Source of the DNA: Bacteroides mediterraneensis
GTDB taxonomy: Bacteria > Bacteroidota > Bacteroidia > Bacteroidales > Bacteroidaceae
Direction: 5' to 3'
Assembly (NCBI RefSeq): GCF_016900355.1
Contig: NZ_JACJKA010000023.1
Coordinates: 1 to 58,008, forward strand
DNA: 58,008 bases
Position numbers and translations under genes: made by a program. Every line of letters starts with the position of its first letter. The stretch's first letter is position 1. The notes beneath the pieces are model-generated. The model saw nothing but the letters and a program-made list of their open reading frames with translations, had not been told where the DNA came from and ran no database searches. Shown in pieces: positions 27,147 through 36,682 of this stretch.

Positions 27147-30100
27147 ATGAAAAGAAAATTGATGCTGTTAATGACCTGCCTGATGATAGGTATCGGTCTG
27201 GTAAACGCTCAAATCTCGAAGGTAACTGGTAATGTTACTTCTGAAGAAGATGGTTTACCTGTAGTGGGCGCATCAGTATTGGTAAAGGGTACCACTGTAG
27301 GTACTGTTACCGACATTGATGGTAATTTTACGTTGACTAACGTACCAAGTTCGGCGGGAACTTTGGTTATTTCCTTCATCGGAATGCAGACGCAGGAAGT
27401 GAAAATCCAACCGAATGTAAAGGTTACATTAAAATCTGATGCTGAGGTACTTGATGAAGTAGTAGTGACCGGATATGGTGTACAACGCAAAGCATCATTT
27501 ACAGGTGCAGCTTCTATCGTTGGTGAAGACGCTATTGCAAAAAAGAATGATGCAAACTTTGTAAAAGTGCTGGAAGGAACGGTGCCAGGAGTGCAGATGA
27601 ATAACTCTACCAGTATGCCTGGTGTATGGGGGTCTGTATATATACGTGGACGTGCTTCTTTAAACTCTGGTACACAGCCTCTTTACGTAATAGATGGAAT
27701 GCCTGTCAACTCTGATACTGATGCAATGAGTTCAAAAGACAATAACATGGTTGATCCTATGTCATCAATCAATCCGGCTGATATCGAAAGTATTACTGTG
27801 TTAAAAGATGCTGCTGCTACAGCCATTTATGGTTCACGTGCTGCAAACGGTGTAATCGTAGTCACAACAAAGAAAGGTTCAGAAGGTAAATTCAATTTGA
27901 ACTTGGATGTTAAACAAGGTTTCGTGTCCATGGGAAACAACAACATGGATTTTGCTAATGCAGAAGAAACCATGAAATTATTCACCGATGGTTTAACAGC
28001 ATACCAAGGAGGTAACTGGCAAGACAATTATGATTACCTGGCTGACAACTATTTCGGCTGGGACCGCAAGACTAGTACAGACTGGATGGATGCCATCACC
28101 CGTAAAGGATATTATCAGGATTACAACCTCAGCGCACAAGGAAGAAGCGGAAATACTGGTTATTATGTTAGCTTGGGTTATTTGAACACTGACGGTCTGA
28201 TTATCGGATCAGATATGGAACGATTCTCAGGGCGTATGAATCTTGATTCAAAATTTAAATGGGCCACAATCGGTGTAAATACATCTTATAGCTATTCTAC
28301 CCAAAATGGATTCTCATTGTCTACAGGTGGTTCTATGTCAAGCCCATTAACTGCTGCAATTTCCAGCCAGACTCCAATGGATCCTGTATATGACTCTGAA
28401 GGGAACTACAACAATATAAATATGTATAACCCTGTTGCGTTGATGGATGAAGATACTGGTGAGCTGAATGAAAATAAAATGCAGACCATCAACTTAAATC
28501 CATATCTGCAAGTTGATTTCGGATTAGGTATTTATGCCAAGACAACTTTAGGTGTCAATCTAACAGATTTACGCCAATATCAGTATTGGAGTGCACTCTA
28601 CAATCCACAAGCCATGGATTATAACGGATTGGGACAACAATATAATTCCCGTAACACGGTAATTACATGGAATAATGTATTAGGGTGGAATCATAAATTC
28701 GCAGACAAGCATGACATCAATGTGATGCTGGGACAAGAAATGCAAAAGAAATCATACTTCTATGAATATTATGCTAAGTCTGATTTCCCATTTGCCGATT
28801 CCGGTATGCGTGATTTGACTACAGCCGGAACAGAACAAGGAAGTGAATACTATAAAAAAGAGGCTCGTTTAGCTTCTTACTTTATGGATGCGCACTATTC
28901 ATATGCTGACAAATATTATCTCTCTGGTTCATACCGCCGGGATGGTTCTTCTGTTTTCGGTAGTGATACCCGTTGGGGTAACTTCTGGTCAGTAGGAGGT
29001 AAATGGCGTATTTCAGGCGAAGACTTCTTAAGTGGGAACAACGTATTTACCAACGCCACATTACGTGCATCTTATGGTACTGTCGGAAACCAAGATATAG
29101 ACTGGTATGCAGCGCGTGGATTCTATGGTGCAGGTTATAACTATAATCAAATGCCGGGTATGATTCCTGTAAGCATTTCCAACCAGGAACTGACATGGGA
29201 AGTTTCTAAAAAATTCGATGTAGGATTTGATTTTTCATTGTGGCATCGCTTGCACTTCACTTTTGATTTTTATAATGAAATTACCTCTGATGCTTTATTC
29301 CAAGTACCTTTGTCTATGACTACAGGCATGTCCGAAACCTATAAGAACATCGGTAAAATCCGCAACCATGGTATTGAATTTTCTGTGAATGCGAATATTC
29401 TCCAAACTAAAGATTGGTCATGGAGTGCTTATGCTAACTTGACTTGGAATGAGAATGAGGTGGTAAAATTATCTACCGATGACCCGATAGAATACGATTT
29501 CCAGATTATTGAAGAAGGCCGTCCTTATACACAGTTCAAGATGAAGGAATATGCTGGTGTAGACCGTGAAACAGGAAAGCCATTATGGTATCTGAATGAA
29601 ACGGGAAACGAAACTACCAGTGATTATAATGCAGCAGCCAAACGATATGTAGGGGATGCTGACCCGAATGTATTGGGTGGTTTCGGAACCAATCTGAGAT
29701 GGAAAGACATTGATTTCGGATTGTCATTCAATTATCGTCTTGGGGGAAAAGTATTTGATTCCGGAGCTGCCTTCACCGGATTCGGAATGGCATTCAGAAC
29801 TCCTTTGAAAGACGTTGCACTCAACTCATGGACAGAAGAAAACAAGGATGCCAAATATCCTCAATACATCTATAAAGATCCATATAAGGCAACAGCCACT
29901 TCATCACGTTTCTTATACAATGGAGACTATCTACGTATTAGTAACTTGACACTTGGATATACTCTTCCAAAAAAATGGACAGAAAAAGTTCTGATACAAA
30001 GACTCCGTGCATACATTTCTGTAGACAACCTTTACACATTCACCGCTAGTGATTTCGTAGGTTACAATCCAGAAACATCCGCAAACGGTGTTATAGCATG

Positions 30101-30152
30101 GCAATATCCTGCTACTCGTACATTTATTGGAGGTATCCAACTTACTTTCTAA
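27147..30152 (+). CDS. SusC-like TonB-dependent transporter, expressed shufflon copy
   Basis: The only shufflon SusC with a complete 5' end, 1001 residues. The signal peptide spans about 1-21 (ending VNAQ), the CarboxypepD-regulatory-like domain about 24-100, then LDEVVVTGYGVQRKASFTG (TonB-box region), a plug with YVIDGMPVNSD and ESITVLKDAAATAIYGSRAANGVI, and an outer-membrane barrel ending GGIQLTF. The recombination site falls at codon 68 (Ser68), so residues 1-67 are the constant head and the rest is the exchangeable body. The body differs from the other two most clearly just after the site (EVVVTGYGVQRKA rather than EVMVVAYGTAKKS). It is followed 20 bp later by its own SusD. The imported nutrient is unknown. 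Confidence 0.95.
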   Translation: MKRKLMLLMTCLMIGIGLVNAQISKVTGNVTSEEDGLPVVGASVLVKGTTVGTVTDIDGNFTLTNVPSSAGTLVISFIGMQTQEVKIQPNVKVTLKSDAEVLDEVVVTGYGVQRKASFTGAASIVGEDAIAKKNDANFVKVLEGTVPGVQMNNSTSMPGVWGSVYIRGRASLNSGTQPLYVIDGMPVNSDTDAMSSKDNNMVDPMSSINPADIESITVLKDAAATAIYGSRAANGVIVVTTKKGSEGKFNLNLDVKQGFVSMGNNNMDFANAEETMKLFTDGLTAYQGGNWQDNYDYLADNYFGWDRKTSTDWMDAITRKGYYQDYNLSAQGRSGNTGYYVSLGYLNTDGLIIGSDMERFSGRMNLDSKFKWATIGVNTSYSYSTQNGFSLSTGGSMSSPLTAAISSQTPMDPVYDSEGNYNNINMYNPVALMDEDTGELNENKMQTINLNPYLQVDFGLGIYAKTTLGVNLTDLRQYQYWSALYNPQAMDYNGLGQQYNSRNTVITWNNVLGWNHKFADKHDINVMLGQEMQKKSYFYEYYAKSDFPFADSGMRDLTTAGTEQGSEYYKKEARLASYFMDAHYSYADKYYLSGSYRRDGSSVFGSDTRWGNFWSVGGKWRISGEDFLSGNNVFTNATLRASYGTVGNQDIDWYAARGFYGAGYNYNQMPGMIPVSISNQELTWEVSKKFDVGFDFSLWHRLHFTFDFYNEITSDALFQVPLSMTTGMSETYKNIGKIRNHGIEFSVNANILQTKDWSWSAYANLTWNENEVVKLSTDDPIEYDFQIIEEGRPYTQFKMKEYAGVDRETGKPLWYLNETGNETTSDYNAAAKRYVGDADPNVLGGFGTNLRWKDIDFGLSFNYRLGGKVFDSGAAFTGFGMAFRTPLKDVALNSWTEENKDAKYPQYIYKDPYKATATSSRFLYNGDYLRISNLTLGYTLPKKWTEKVLIQRLRAYISVDNLYTFTASDFVGYNPETSANGVIAWQYPATRTFIGGIQLTF
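27348..27389 (+). repeat. Recombination site 2 (inside the expressed SusC gene)
   Basis: A 42-bp sequence begins AGTTCGGCGGGAAC at 27348 and codes for SSAGTLVISFIGMQ in the CarboxypepD-like domain. The first part contains GTTC-N5-GAAC, an inverted repeat suitable for recombinase binding. It is inverted relative to site 1 and direct relative to site 3. Near-identity with site 3 continues for another ~24 bp (through the codons for TQEVKIQP). Confidence 0.85.
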
Positions 30153-30172
30153 CTTAAAAGAAACTGTATAAT

Positions 30173-31660
30173 ATGAAGAAACATATATTAAACGCATTTA
30201 TGCTGATAGCTCTGGGAGCTGGCATGACAAGTTGCGGTGATAATTTTCTTGAAACCGATTACTATTCAGGAATCGATACGGAAAGTGCATTGACATCGGT
30301 TTCAAAAATTTCAACTGCACTGAATGGAACTTATTATAACCTGTACTATTATAGCTTTGCTGGTAATTATGCCATCAGTATAGGAGATATCCCGACAGAT
30401 ATCAGCTACTGGAATGGTAAAACCGGACATTTTGACGATATCTATACGTTTACCGTTGTAGATACAGATACTTATTTAAAATCCATATGGGAATATGGAT
30501 ATAAAGTTGCTGATAACGCAGCCCGTATAATAGAGGCTGTTCCAGCTATATATGAAAATGCGACACCGGAAGAAAAGGCGGAACTTGACTTATATATGGC
30601 TGAAGCATATTCATTACGTGGTTATGCCCAGCTGATGTTGACAAATATATTCTGCCATCAAATAAAAGTAAATGGCATAGACTTTTCATCAGAACCTGGT
30701 ATCGTGGTAATTAATACACCTATACCTGCGTTCGAGAAGGTGACACGCTCTACTGTAGGACAAAGTTATGAAGCAATATTGTCAGACTTTAACAATGCCA
30801 TCAAACACTTCGATGCAGCCGGTGGTGACAGAGGTCAGTTACAGTATTTTGGTAAAGCTTCTGTATATGGATTGTTAGCACGTACTAACTTGTATATGGA
30901 AAATTGGGATGCAGCTATACAAGATGCACAAAAAGCACTTGATGAAGCCAATATTTCAACACTAACATACGGCAATGCAAACTATAAAGCTCTGTATAAT
31001 AGTGAAACATCCAATACTGAAAGTATGTTTGCCTTAGCCATTACAGCCAGTCAGAACTGGTCGGCTAACTCCTGTGGTACGTTATGGAGCACTTATAACT
31101 ACAGTCCGAGCCCGAAACTTCAAGCTTTATATGGTGAGAACGATTGCCGTACAAGCATTTTTGAATGGGATGGCGAATCTACTCCGGAAGTACCTGTATT
31201 CAAAGGAGGTAAATTCTCTCATTTCTCTTCAGGTAACCCTGCCTATGCGACAAATTATATCGTAAATGCTCCTGAAATGTTCCTCATCAAGGCAGAAGCC
31301 AATCTGCACAGTTCAAATGGAACAATCAATGATGCACAAAATGCATTGTTGACTGTAGCAAAACGTAATGCAGATATTACATCTGTTAATGATTTGCCTT
31401 CTACGAAGGAAGAATTGATGTCTTTCATCAAAGATGAACGTGCACGTGAGTTGTTCCAAGAAGGATTACGTCTATATGACCTTCGCCGTTGGGATGAAAT
31501 GGCTGAAGTAGATGCGACACAAGCTCCGAAAGTTTCATTTACCTATACAAATTATAAAATTTCTAATTTGGTATATCCAATTCCAAATGCAGAAATTAAT
31601 ACAGGGTATGGTGTAACACAGAATGAAAATTGGGCATCAACTTTGCCGCAAAAAAATTAA
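30173..31660 (+). CDS. SusD-like lipoprotein of the expressed cassette
   Basis: A 495-residue SusD/RagB-family lipoprotein with lipobox MTSC (Cys21). Family features are 'KISTALNGTYYNLYYYS' near the N-terminus, 'AEAYSLRGYAQLMLTNIF', 'EMFLIKAEANLH' and the C-terminal 'DERARELFQEGLRLYDLRRWDEM' followed by YPIPNAEIN. It lies 20 bp after the expressed SusC and should be co-transcribed with it. A strong terminator follows. It differs markedly from the SusDs of the other two cassettes, so switching would change the captured ligand as well as the channel (inference). Confidence 0.95.
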   Translation: MKKHILNAFMLIALGAGMTSCGDNFLETDYYSGIDTESALTSVSKISTALNGTYYNLYYYSFAGNYAISIGDIPTDISYWNGKTGHFDDIYTFTVVDTDTYLKSIWEYGYKVADNAARIIEAVPAIYENATPEEKAELDLYMAEAYSLRGYAQLMLTNIFCHQIKVNGIDFSSEPGIVVINTPIPAFEKVTRSTVGQSYEAILSDFNNAIKHFDAAGGDRGQLQYFGKASVYGLLARTNLYMENWDAAIQDAQKALDEANISTLTYGNANYKALYNSETSNTESMFALAITASQNWSANSCGTLWSTYNYSPSPKLQALYGENDCRTSIFEWDGESTPEVPVFKGGKFSHFSSGNPAYATNYIVNAPEMFLIKAEANLHSSNGTINDAQNALLTVAKRNADITSVNDLPSTKEELMSFIKDERARELFQEGLRLYDLRRWDEMAEVDATQAPKVSFTYTNYKISNLVYPIPNAEINTGYGVTQNENWASTLPQKN

Positions 31661-31700
31661 CAGATACTATATCAGTTAATTTGCATATTTAACAGAATAA

Positions 31701-31737
31701 AACCATCCTGGCTATAAAATCAGTCGGGATGGTTTTT
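31701..31737 (+). terminator. Terminator after the expressed SusCD pair
   Basis: A 13-bp stem with two G-T wobbles starts AACCATCC (31701-31708) and closes with GGATGGTT (31727-31734). The loop is 8 bases and a TTTTT run follows. On the minus strand a TTTTATTC run follows too, so it may also end the ATPase gene at 31914. Confidence 0.88.
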
Positions 31738-31913
31738 CTTTAATAATCACCATACATCCTTTTCAGCATCTTATTGTGTAATTGTTTATCATAAAGGGAC
31801 TTTATATTATTTAACTTATTACGTCTGACTAACCAAAAGAGATTTGTACATAAAATCTGAATACAATAATCTTTTCATGATCTCCGGTTTACACACGATA
31901 CTTGTGAAACAAC

Positions 31914-33470
31914 TCAGTTTGTGGCATTTTCCACAATCCATTTTTGGATATTCCGAGTCTTATTACTGAAATTCACGCCTATTTTATAGACCTTTCTTCC
32001 ATCAGTTTGAAAAGGAACTGCGTAATGTTTGTCGTTTATCTGTTTCAATGCTTCTTCAGCGGAACCTTCCAGTTTAAATTCCATCAAATAAATAAAACGG
32101 TTCGTTTTTATTACCAGGTCAATGCGGCCTTCTGAGGTATGATATTCCGCCTCCGTGTAGAAGCCAAGCAATTTGAATATGATGAAAAGTACATTCTGAT
32201 AATGTAACTCCAAATCGCGTACCATTTCGTAGGGAGTATCTGCAAAAAAACTTTGCAGCCGTGAAAAGAAAGCATCTATTTCTCCTTTTTCTACTTCCTC
32301 AATAAAGCTCATGATTTGAAATGCCGATTCTGCGGGTTGCACATGAGCATAATAAGGCAACAAATAACTGATAAAACCTTCTTCTACTTCTTGGTTGGGA
32401 AATCCCAAGGTATACACATTAAAACGAGGATTATAGGATTTAATGGTCAGATATCCGCTTTGATATAGGACTGGGATAGGGTTGTTCGTCAAGGAGTCTA
32501 CTCCATTCAGTAAATCAGCTGTAACCACTTCATTTGAAAGGCGGACTAAATTGCATTTGTTTTGTTTAAGCAATTGGGCCAGATAAGTTGGGGTTCCTGT
32601 TTCAAACCAATAATTGCCAAACTTCATTTTAGCAAATGTGTTCAAAAGACTAAACGGATTGTACAATCCCACGGAATCTTCAGTGAAATGATAGCCGTCA
32701 TAATGTTCCTTTAAAGATTGACAGACCTGTTCATAACTCATATTGGCATGAACAGATAATTCATGCAAGTCTGTTTCCAGCCAAGCATGAATCTCATTTT
32801 CCGTAATTCCACAAAGTTCGGCATATCGTTTGTCAAAGGATATATCCATCAAATTATTCAAATCGCTGAATATGCTTACCTTACTAAACTTGGTAACACC
32901 TGTCAATAATGCGAACTGAATATATTGGTCCTTGCTTTTCAACGCTCCATAAAAGGCCTTTAATGTGTCACGATAGTTGTCTTGCAGTTCGCTGTTTCCT
33001 ATAGCCTGGAGCATAGGTTTGTCATATTCGTCTACTAAAATCACGACGTTTCTTCCGGTCTTTTCAGCTGCCCGCTGGATGATTCCTTGAAAACGCAAAG
33101 ATAAGGACACTTCGCTTGGCTCTGTTCCATAGACTTTTTCCCATTTTGTTAAGATATCATTCAAAATATCGTCAAGGCTTTTAAGTGTGTCATATTTTTG
33201 CGCATTCAGGTCAATATGTAGAATGGGATAAGAGAGCCAATCTTTTTCCATTTGACAAATATACAATCCTTGAAACAATTCTTTTCGTCCTGAATAATAA
33301 GCCTCCAATGTAGAAATCAATAAGCTTTTCCCAAATCGTCTTGGCCGGCTGAAGAAATAATACTTTCCGGTCGAGACCAAACGGTAAATAAGTTCTGTCT
33401 TATCTATATACAGATAGCCTCCTTTACGAAGGCTTTCAAAGCTTTGTATACCTACAGGATATTTTCTCAT
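31914..33470 (-). CDS. AAA-ATPase-like / PD-(D/E)XK nuclease-fold protein
   Basis: A 518-residue protein of the AAA-ATPase-like plus DUF1703-type nuclease family, which is present in many copies in Bacteroides. The N-terminal ATPase domain carries a Walker A-like SRPRRFGKSL (41-50) and Walker B VVILVDEYD (142-150). The C-terminal domain has a PD-(D/E)XK-like set, Asp451, Glu464-Phe-Lys466 and Gln477, within GRIDLVIKTNRFIYLMEFKLEG. The family's role is not established. It lies between recombination sites 2 and 3 and faces the opposite way to both flanking cassettes. It would be deleted if sites 2 and 3, which are in direct orientation, recombined. Confidence 0.9.
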   Translation of the reverse strand: MRKYPVGIQSFESLRKGGYLYIDKTELIYRLVSTGKYYFFSRPRRFGKSLLISTLEAYYSGRKELFQGLYICQMEKDWLSYPILHIDLNAQKYDTLKSLDDILNDILTKWEKVYGTEPSEVSLSLRFQGIIQRAAEKTGRNVVILVDEYDKPMLQAIGNSELQDNYRDTLKAFYGALKSKDQYIQFALLTGVTKFSKVSIFSDLNNLMDISFDKRYAELCGITENEIHAWLETDLHELSVHANMSYEQVCQSLKEHYDGYHFTEDSVGLYNPFSLLNTFAKMKFGNYWFETGTPTYLAQLLKQNKCNLVRLSNEVVTADLLNGVDSLTNNPIPVLYQSGYLTIKSYNPRFNVYTLGFPNQEVEEGFISYLLPYYAHVQPAESAFQIMSFIEEVEKGEIDAFFSRLQSFFADTPYEMVRDLELHYQNVLFIIFKLLGFYTEAEYHTSEGRIDLVIKTNRFIYLMEFKLEGSAEEALKQINDKHYAVPFQTDGRKVYKIGVNFSNKTRNIQKWIVENATN

Positions 33471-33672
33471 TTTGCTAAAGTGTTTGTTTACAAAGTTAGT
33501 TTTTTATCTTATAACTCATTTAAAATTAAGAAATATAAGTTGTAATGCAATCGGAATTTTTAATGAAAAAGAGTAGAGTTTTGGTAGAAAAATGATGTTA
33601 AAAGTTCCTCTATGTGTCTTTGAAACTCATGAGAATAAATTTTTCTCCAAAATATACTTATCTGATTACTAA

Positions 33673-36651
33673 TTGATTATAGTATTTTTTAGTTCCGCGG
33701 GAACTTTGGTCATTTCTTTCATCGGAATGCAGACGCAGGAAGTGAAAATCCAACCTCGTGTGAAAGTAGTGTTAAGATCTGATGCAGAGCAACTTGACGA
33801 AGTGATGGTCGTAGCTTACGGTACGGCAAAGAAATCATCTTTCACGGGTTCTGCTGCAACTATTAGCGGAGATAAAATCGAGTCACGTCCTATTACCAAC
33901 GTAACCAAAGCCTTGGAAGGACAAAGTACAGGTGTGCTGACCACTTCAGGTTCTGGACAGCCTGGTGAAGCTGCTTCTATCGTCATCCGTGGTTATGGTT
34001 CAATCAACGCATCACAAGATCCGTTGTATGTAGTCGATGGTATTCCTTATAATGGAACATTATCTTCTATCAACCCGTCGGATATTGAGTCTATGACCGT
34101 GTTGAAGGACGCATCTGCCGGTGCCCTTTATGGTGCCCGTGGTGCAAACGGTGTAGTCATGATTACCACCAAACAAGGTAAAGAAGGTAAAACAAATGTT
34201 TCATGGCGTTCTACCGCAGGTTGGTCTTCTCGTGCTATTCCTGAATACGACATGGTAAATCAAAAAGAATTTGTTCAGCTGACTTATGAAGCATTGCGTA
34301 ATGGTTATGTATTTACCAATAGTTATAGCTGGGCTGATGCTGAAGCTGCCGCTCGCAATTCTTTGAGCACTAATTTAGGTGGAGAATTATATAATCCGTT
34401 TAAAAATTATACATGGAATCAGATTATTGATCCGACCACAGGTCAAGTTCGTGCAGATGCTCAGGCTGCTTGGAATGAAAACTGGATGGACGCTATCCTC
34501 CACAATAACGCTTTCCGCCACGAACATCAGTTGCAGTTAAGTGGTGGTACAGAAAAAACTAAATACATGTTCTCTTTGGGCTACCTGAACGAAGACGGTA
34601 TTTTGACGGGTACAAACTTCCAGCGCTACAGCGGACGTGCCAACATTAATTCAGAGGTGACTGAATGGTTTAAAGGTAACATGAACGTATCATTGACACA
34701 TTCATTGATGAACTATAGCCAGTATGACGGTTCTTCTACTTCAAATGTATGGTATTCTGCTCAATTTATTTCTCCGTTGTTTCCGATGTATGTAAAAGAT
34801 ATGGAGGGTAATAACGTATTGGATGAAAACGGCAATCCTCAGTTGGACTACGGTGAACAAGGACGTCCGGGTAGTTATAACGACTACAACCCGCTGGGTA
34901 ATCTGGTAGATGATAAGTCATACGTAAAGAACGATGTAGCCAGCTTGCGTACAGGCTTTACATTGGGCTCTGACAGTGACAACTTCGGCGTATTCAAAGG
35001 TTTGAAACTGGCTGCAAACTTTGGTATGGATTATCGTACAGCAAACCAGATGAACTATATGAATATGTATCATGGTAACCAAGCCGCTGCCGGTGGTTTG
35101 CTCTACAAGTACAATACTCGTATGCAGAGCTACACATTCAACCAGATCTTGACTTGGGACCGTTCCTTCGGTTTACATAGTTTCAATGTAATGGCTGGTC
35201 ATGAATTCTATGCATACCAGTACGAATACTTGAATGCTGCTAAATCTAACCTGGTAGATGGCATCTTGGAACTTCGTCCAGGTACTACCATCACCTCTGC
35301 TGATTCATATACTGATAAATATCGTATTGAATCTTGGTTTGGTCGTTTCAACTATAGCTTCGATGAAAAATATTATTTCGACGCATCTATCCGTAGAGAT
35401 GGTTCTTCCCGTTTCCACAAAAATCATCGTTGGGGTACATTCTGGTCTGTAGGTGGTAACTGGCGAATTTCTAAAGAAGCATTCATGGAAGACGTGAAAT
35501 GGGTAGACAACTTGTCTGTAAAATTGAGCTATGGACAGCAAGGTAATGATAATATCTTAAAGAGCGATGGAGTTACTACAAATTACTATGTATGGCAAAG
35601 CTTATACGATCTGGGTTGGCCTAATGGTAACAATATCGGTGGTATGGTATCTTCTTTGGAAAACCAGGAAGTTTCTTGGGAAAAGAATGGAAATATAAAT
35701 GTCGGTGTGGAAGCTTCGTTATTCAACCATCGTTTGAGCATCAATGCAGAATATTATAATAAGAAGACAACTGATATGTTGTTAAGCTATCCGATGGCTA
35801 CTTCAACCGGTTTCAACGGTTACAACGCCAACGTAGGTGATATGCGTAACAGCGGTTTTGAATTTGAAGTAAGAGGAACTGTGATTAAAACATCAGACTG
35901 GAACTGGGATATTACCTGGATGGGATCAACTGTCAAGAACAAAGTATTAAAACTGACAAACGAAAGTCCTGAAATCATCAATGGTATCTACAGTATCAAA
36001 GAAGGAATGCCTATCAACACTTTCTATATGGCTAAGTCGGCTGGTGTAGACCCCGCTACAGGTGCACAGCTCTACTGGGCATACGACAAAGATGACAACG
36101 GAAACATCACTAACGAATACATCACAAGTGATTACAACAAGGCTAACGAAAGCAAATATTATTTGGGAAGCCGTATTCCGGATTTGTACGGTAGTATTGG
36201 TACAAACCTCACCTGGAAAAACCTGGATTTGTCTGTCTTGACAACTTACTCATTGGGAGGTAAGATTTATGATGGTTTGTATCGTGGCAGCATGGAAAAC
36301 ATGTACTACAACAACAACTGGAATGAACATGCTTTGCGCCGTTGGCAGAAACCAGGTGACATCACAGATGTACCTCGTATGGAAGTGGGTGGTACTTATG
36401 CCACAAATGACCGTTGGCTGATTGACGCTTCTTATTTTGCCATCAAAAACATTACCTTAGGATACACTCTTCCAAAGGCATGGATGGTAAAGGCTAAATT
36501 GAGTTCTATCCGTATTTTTGCTTCTGTTGACAACCTGGCGTTGTTTACTCATCTGAAAGGTATGGATCCACAGTATAACTTCAGTGGTTCGACAGACTAT
36601 TCATACAGCCCGAACAAGACTTGGTCTTTCGGATTTGAAGTTAATTTCTAA
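33673..36651 (+). pseudogene. Right silent SusC cassette lacking promoter and 5' end
   Basis: An open frame for a SusC/RagA transporter that begins at a TTG only 18 bp before the recombination site. It has no signal peptide, no CarboxypepD start and no promoter box nearby. From site 3 onward it is intact: QLDEVMVVAYGTAKKSSFTG, plug with VVDGIPYNG and ESMTVLKDASAGALYGARGANGVV, and a barrel ending GFEVNF. Fused to the constant head it would make a 1053-residue protein, exactly the length of the fixed SusC (17316-20477). Those two are clearly the closest relatives among the four SusC proteins here (shared VTKAL-GQ/V...TTSGSGQPG and KGM-PQYNFSG segments). It is a storage cassette and not a decayed gene. 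Confidence 0.85.
33691..33732 (+). repeat. Recombination site 3 (right cassette, points right)
   Basis: The 42-bp sequence begins AGTTCCGCGGGAAC, in which GTTCC-GCG-GGAAC is a perfect 5-bp inverted repeat. It differs from site 2 at three positions (27353, 27368 and 27374 equivalents). The 5' flank ATTTTTT resembles the flank of site 1 (AATTTT) but not that of site 2. It is in direct orientation to site 2 and inverted to site 1. Confidence 0.85.
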
Positions 36652-36682
36652 TTATTTCCTGAATTAATATATAAATAAGAAT

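Larger units (their letters stand above)
25292..27347. mobile_element. Invertible 'head' segment: recombinase, promoter and SusC 5' end
   Basis: The segment lies between inverted recombination sites 1 and 2. It carries a repeat array, the tyrosine recombinase gene, the SusC promoter and leader, and the first 67 codons of SusC. In the orientation given it drives the right-facing SusC/SusD pair at 27147-31660. Flipped, it would drive the left-facing pair at 25276-20981, in frame. Boundaries are set by the 5' edges of the shared sites. The true strand-exchange point may lie a few bases inside them. Confidence 0.75.
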
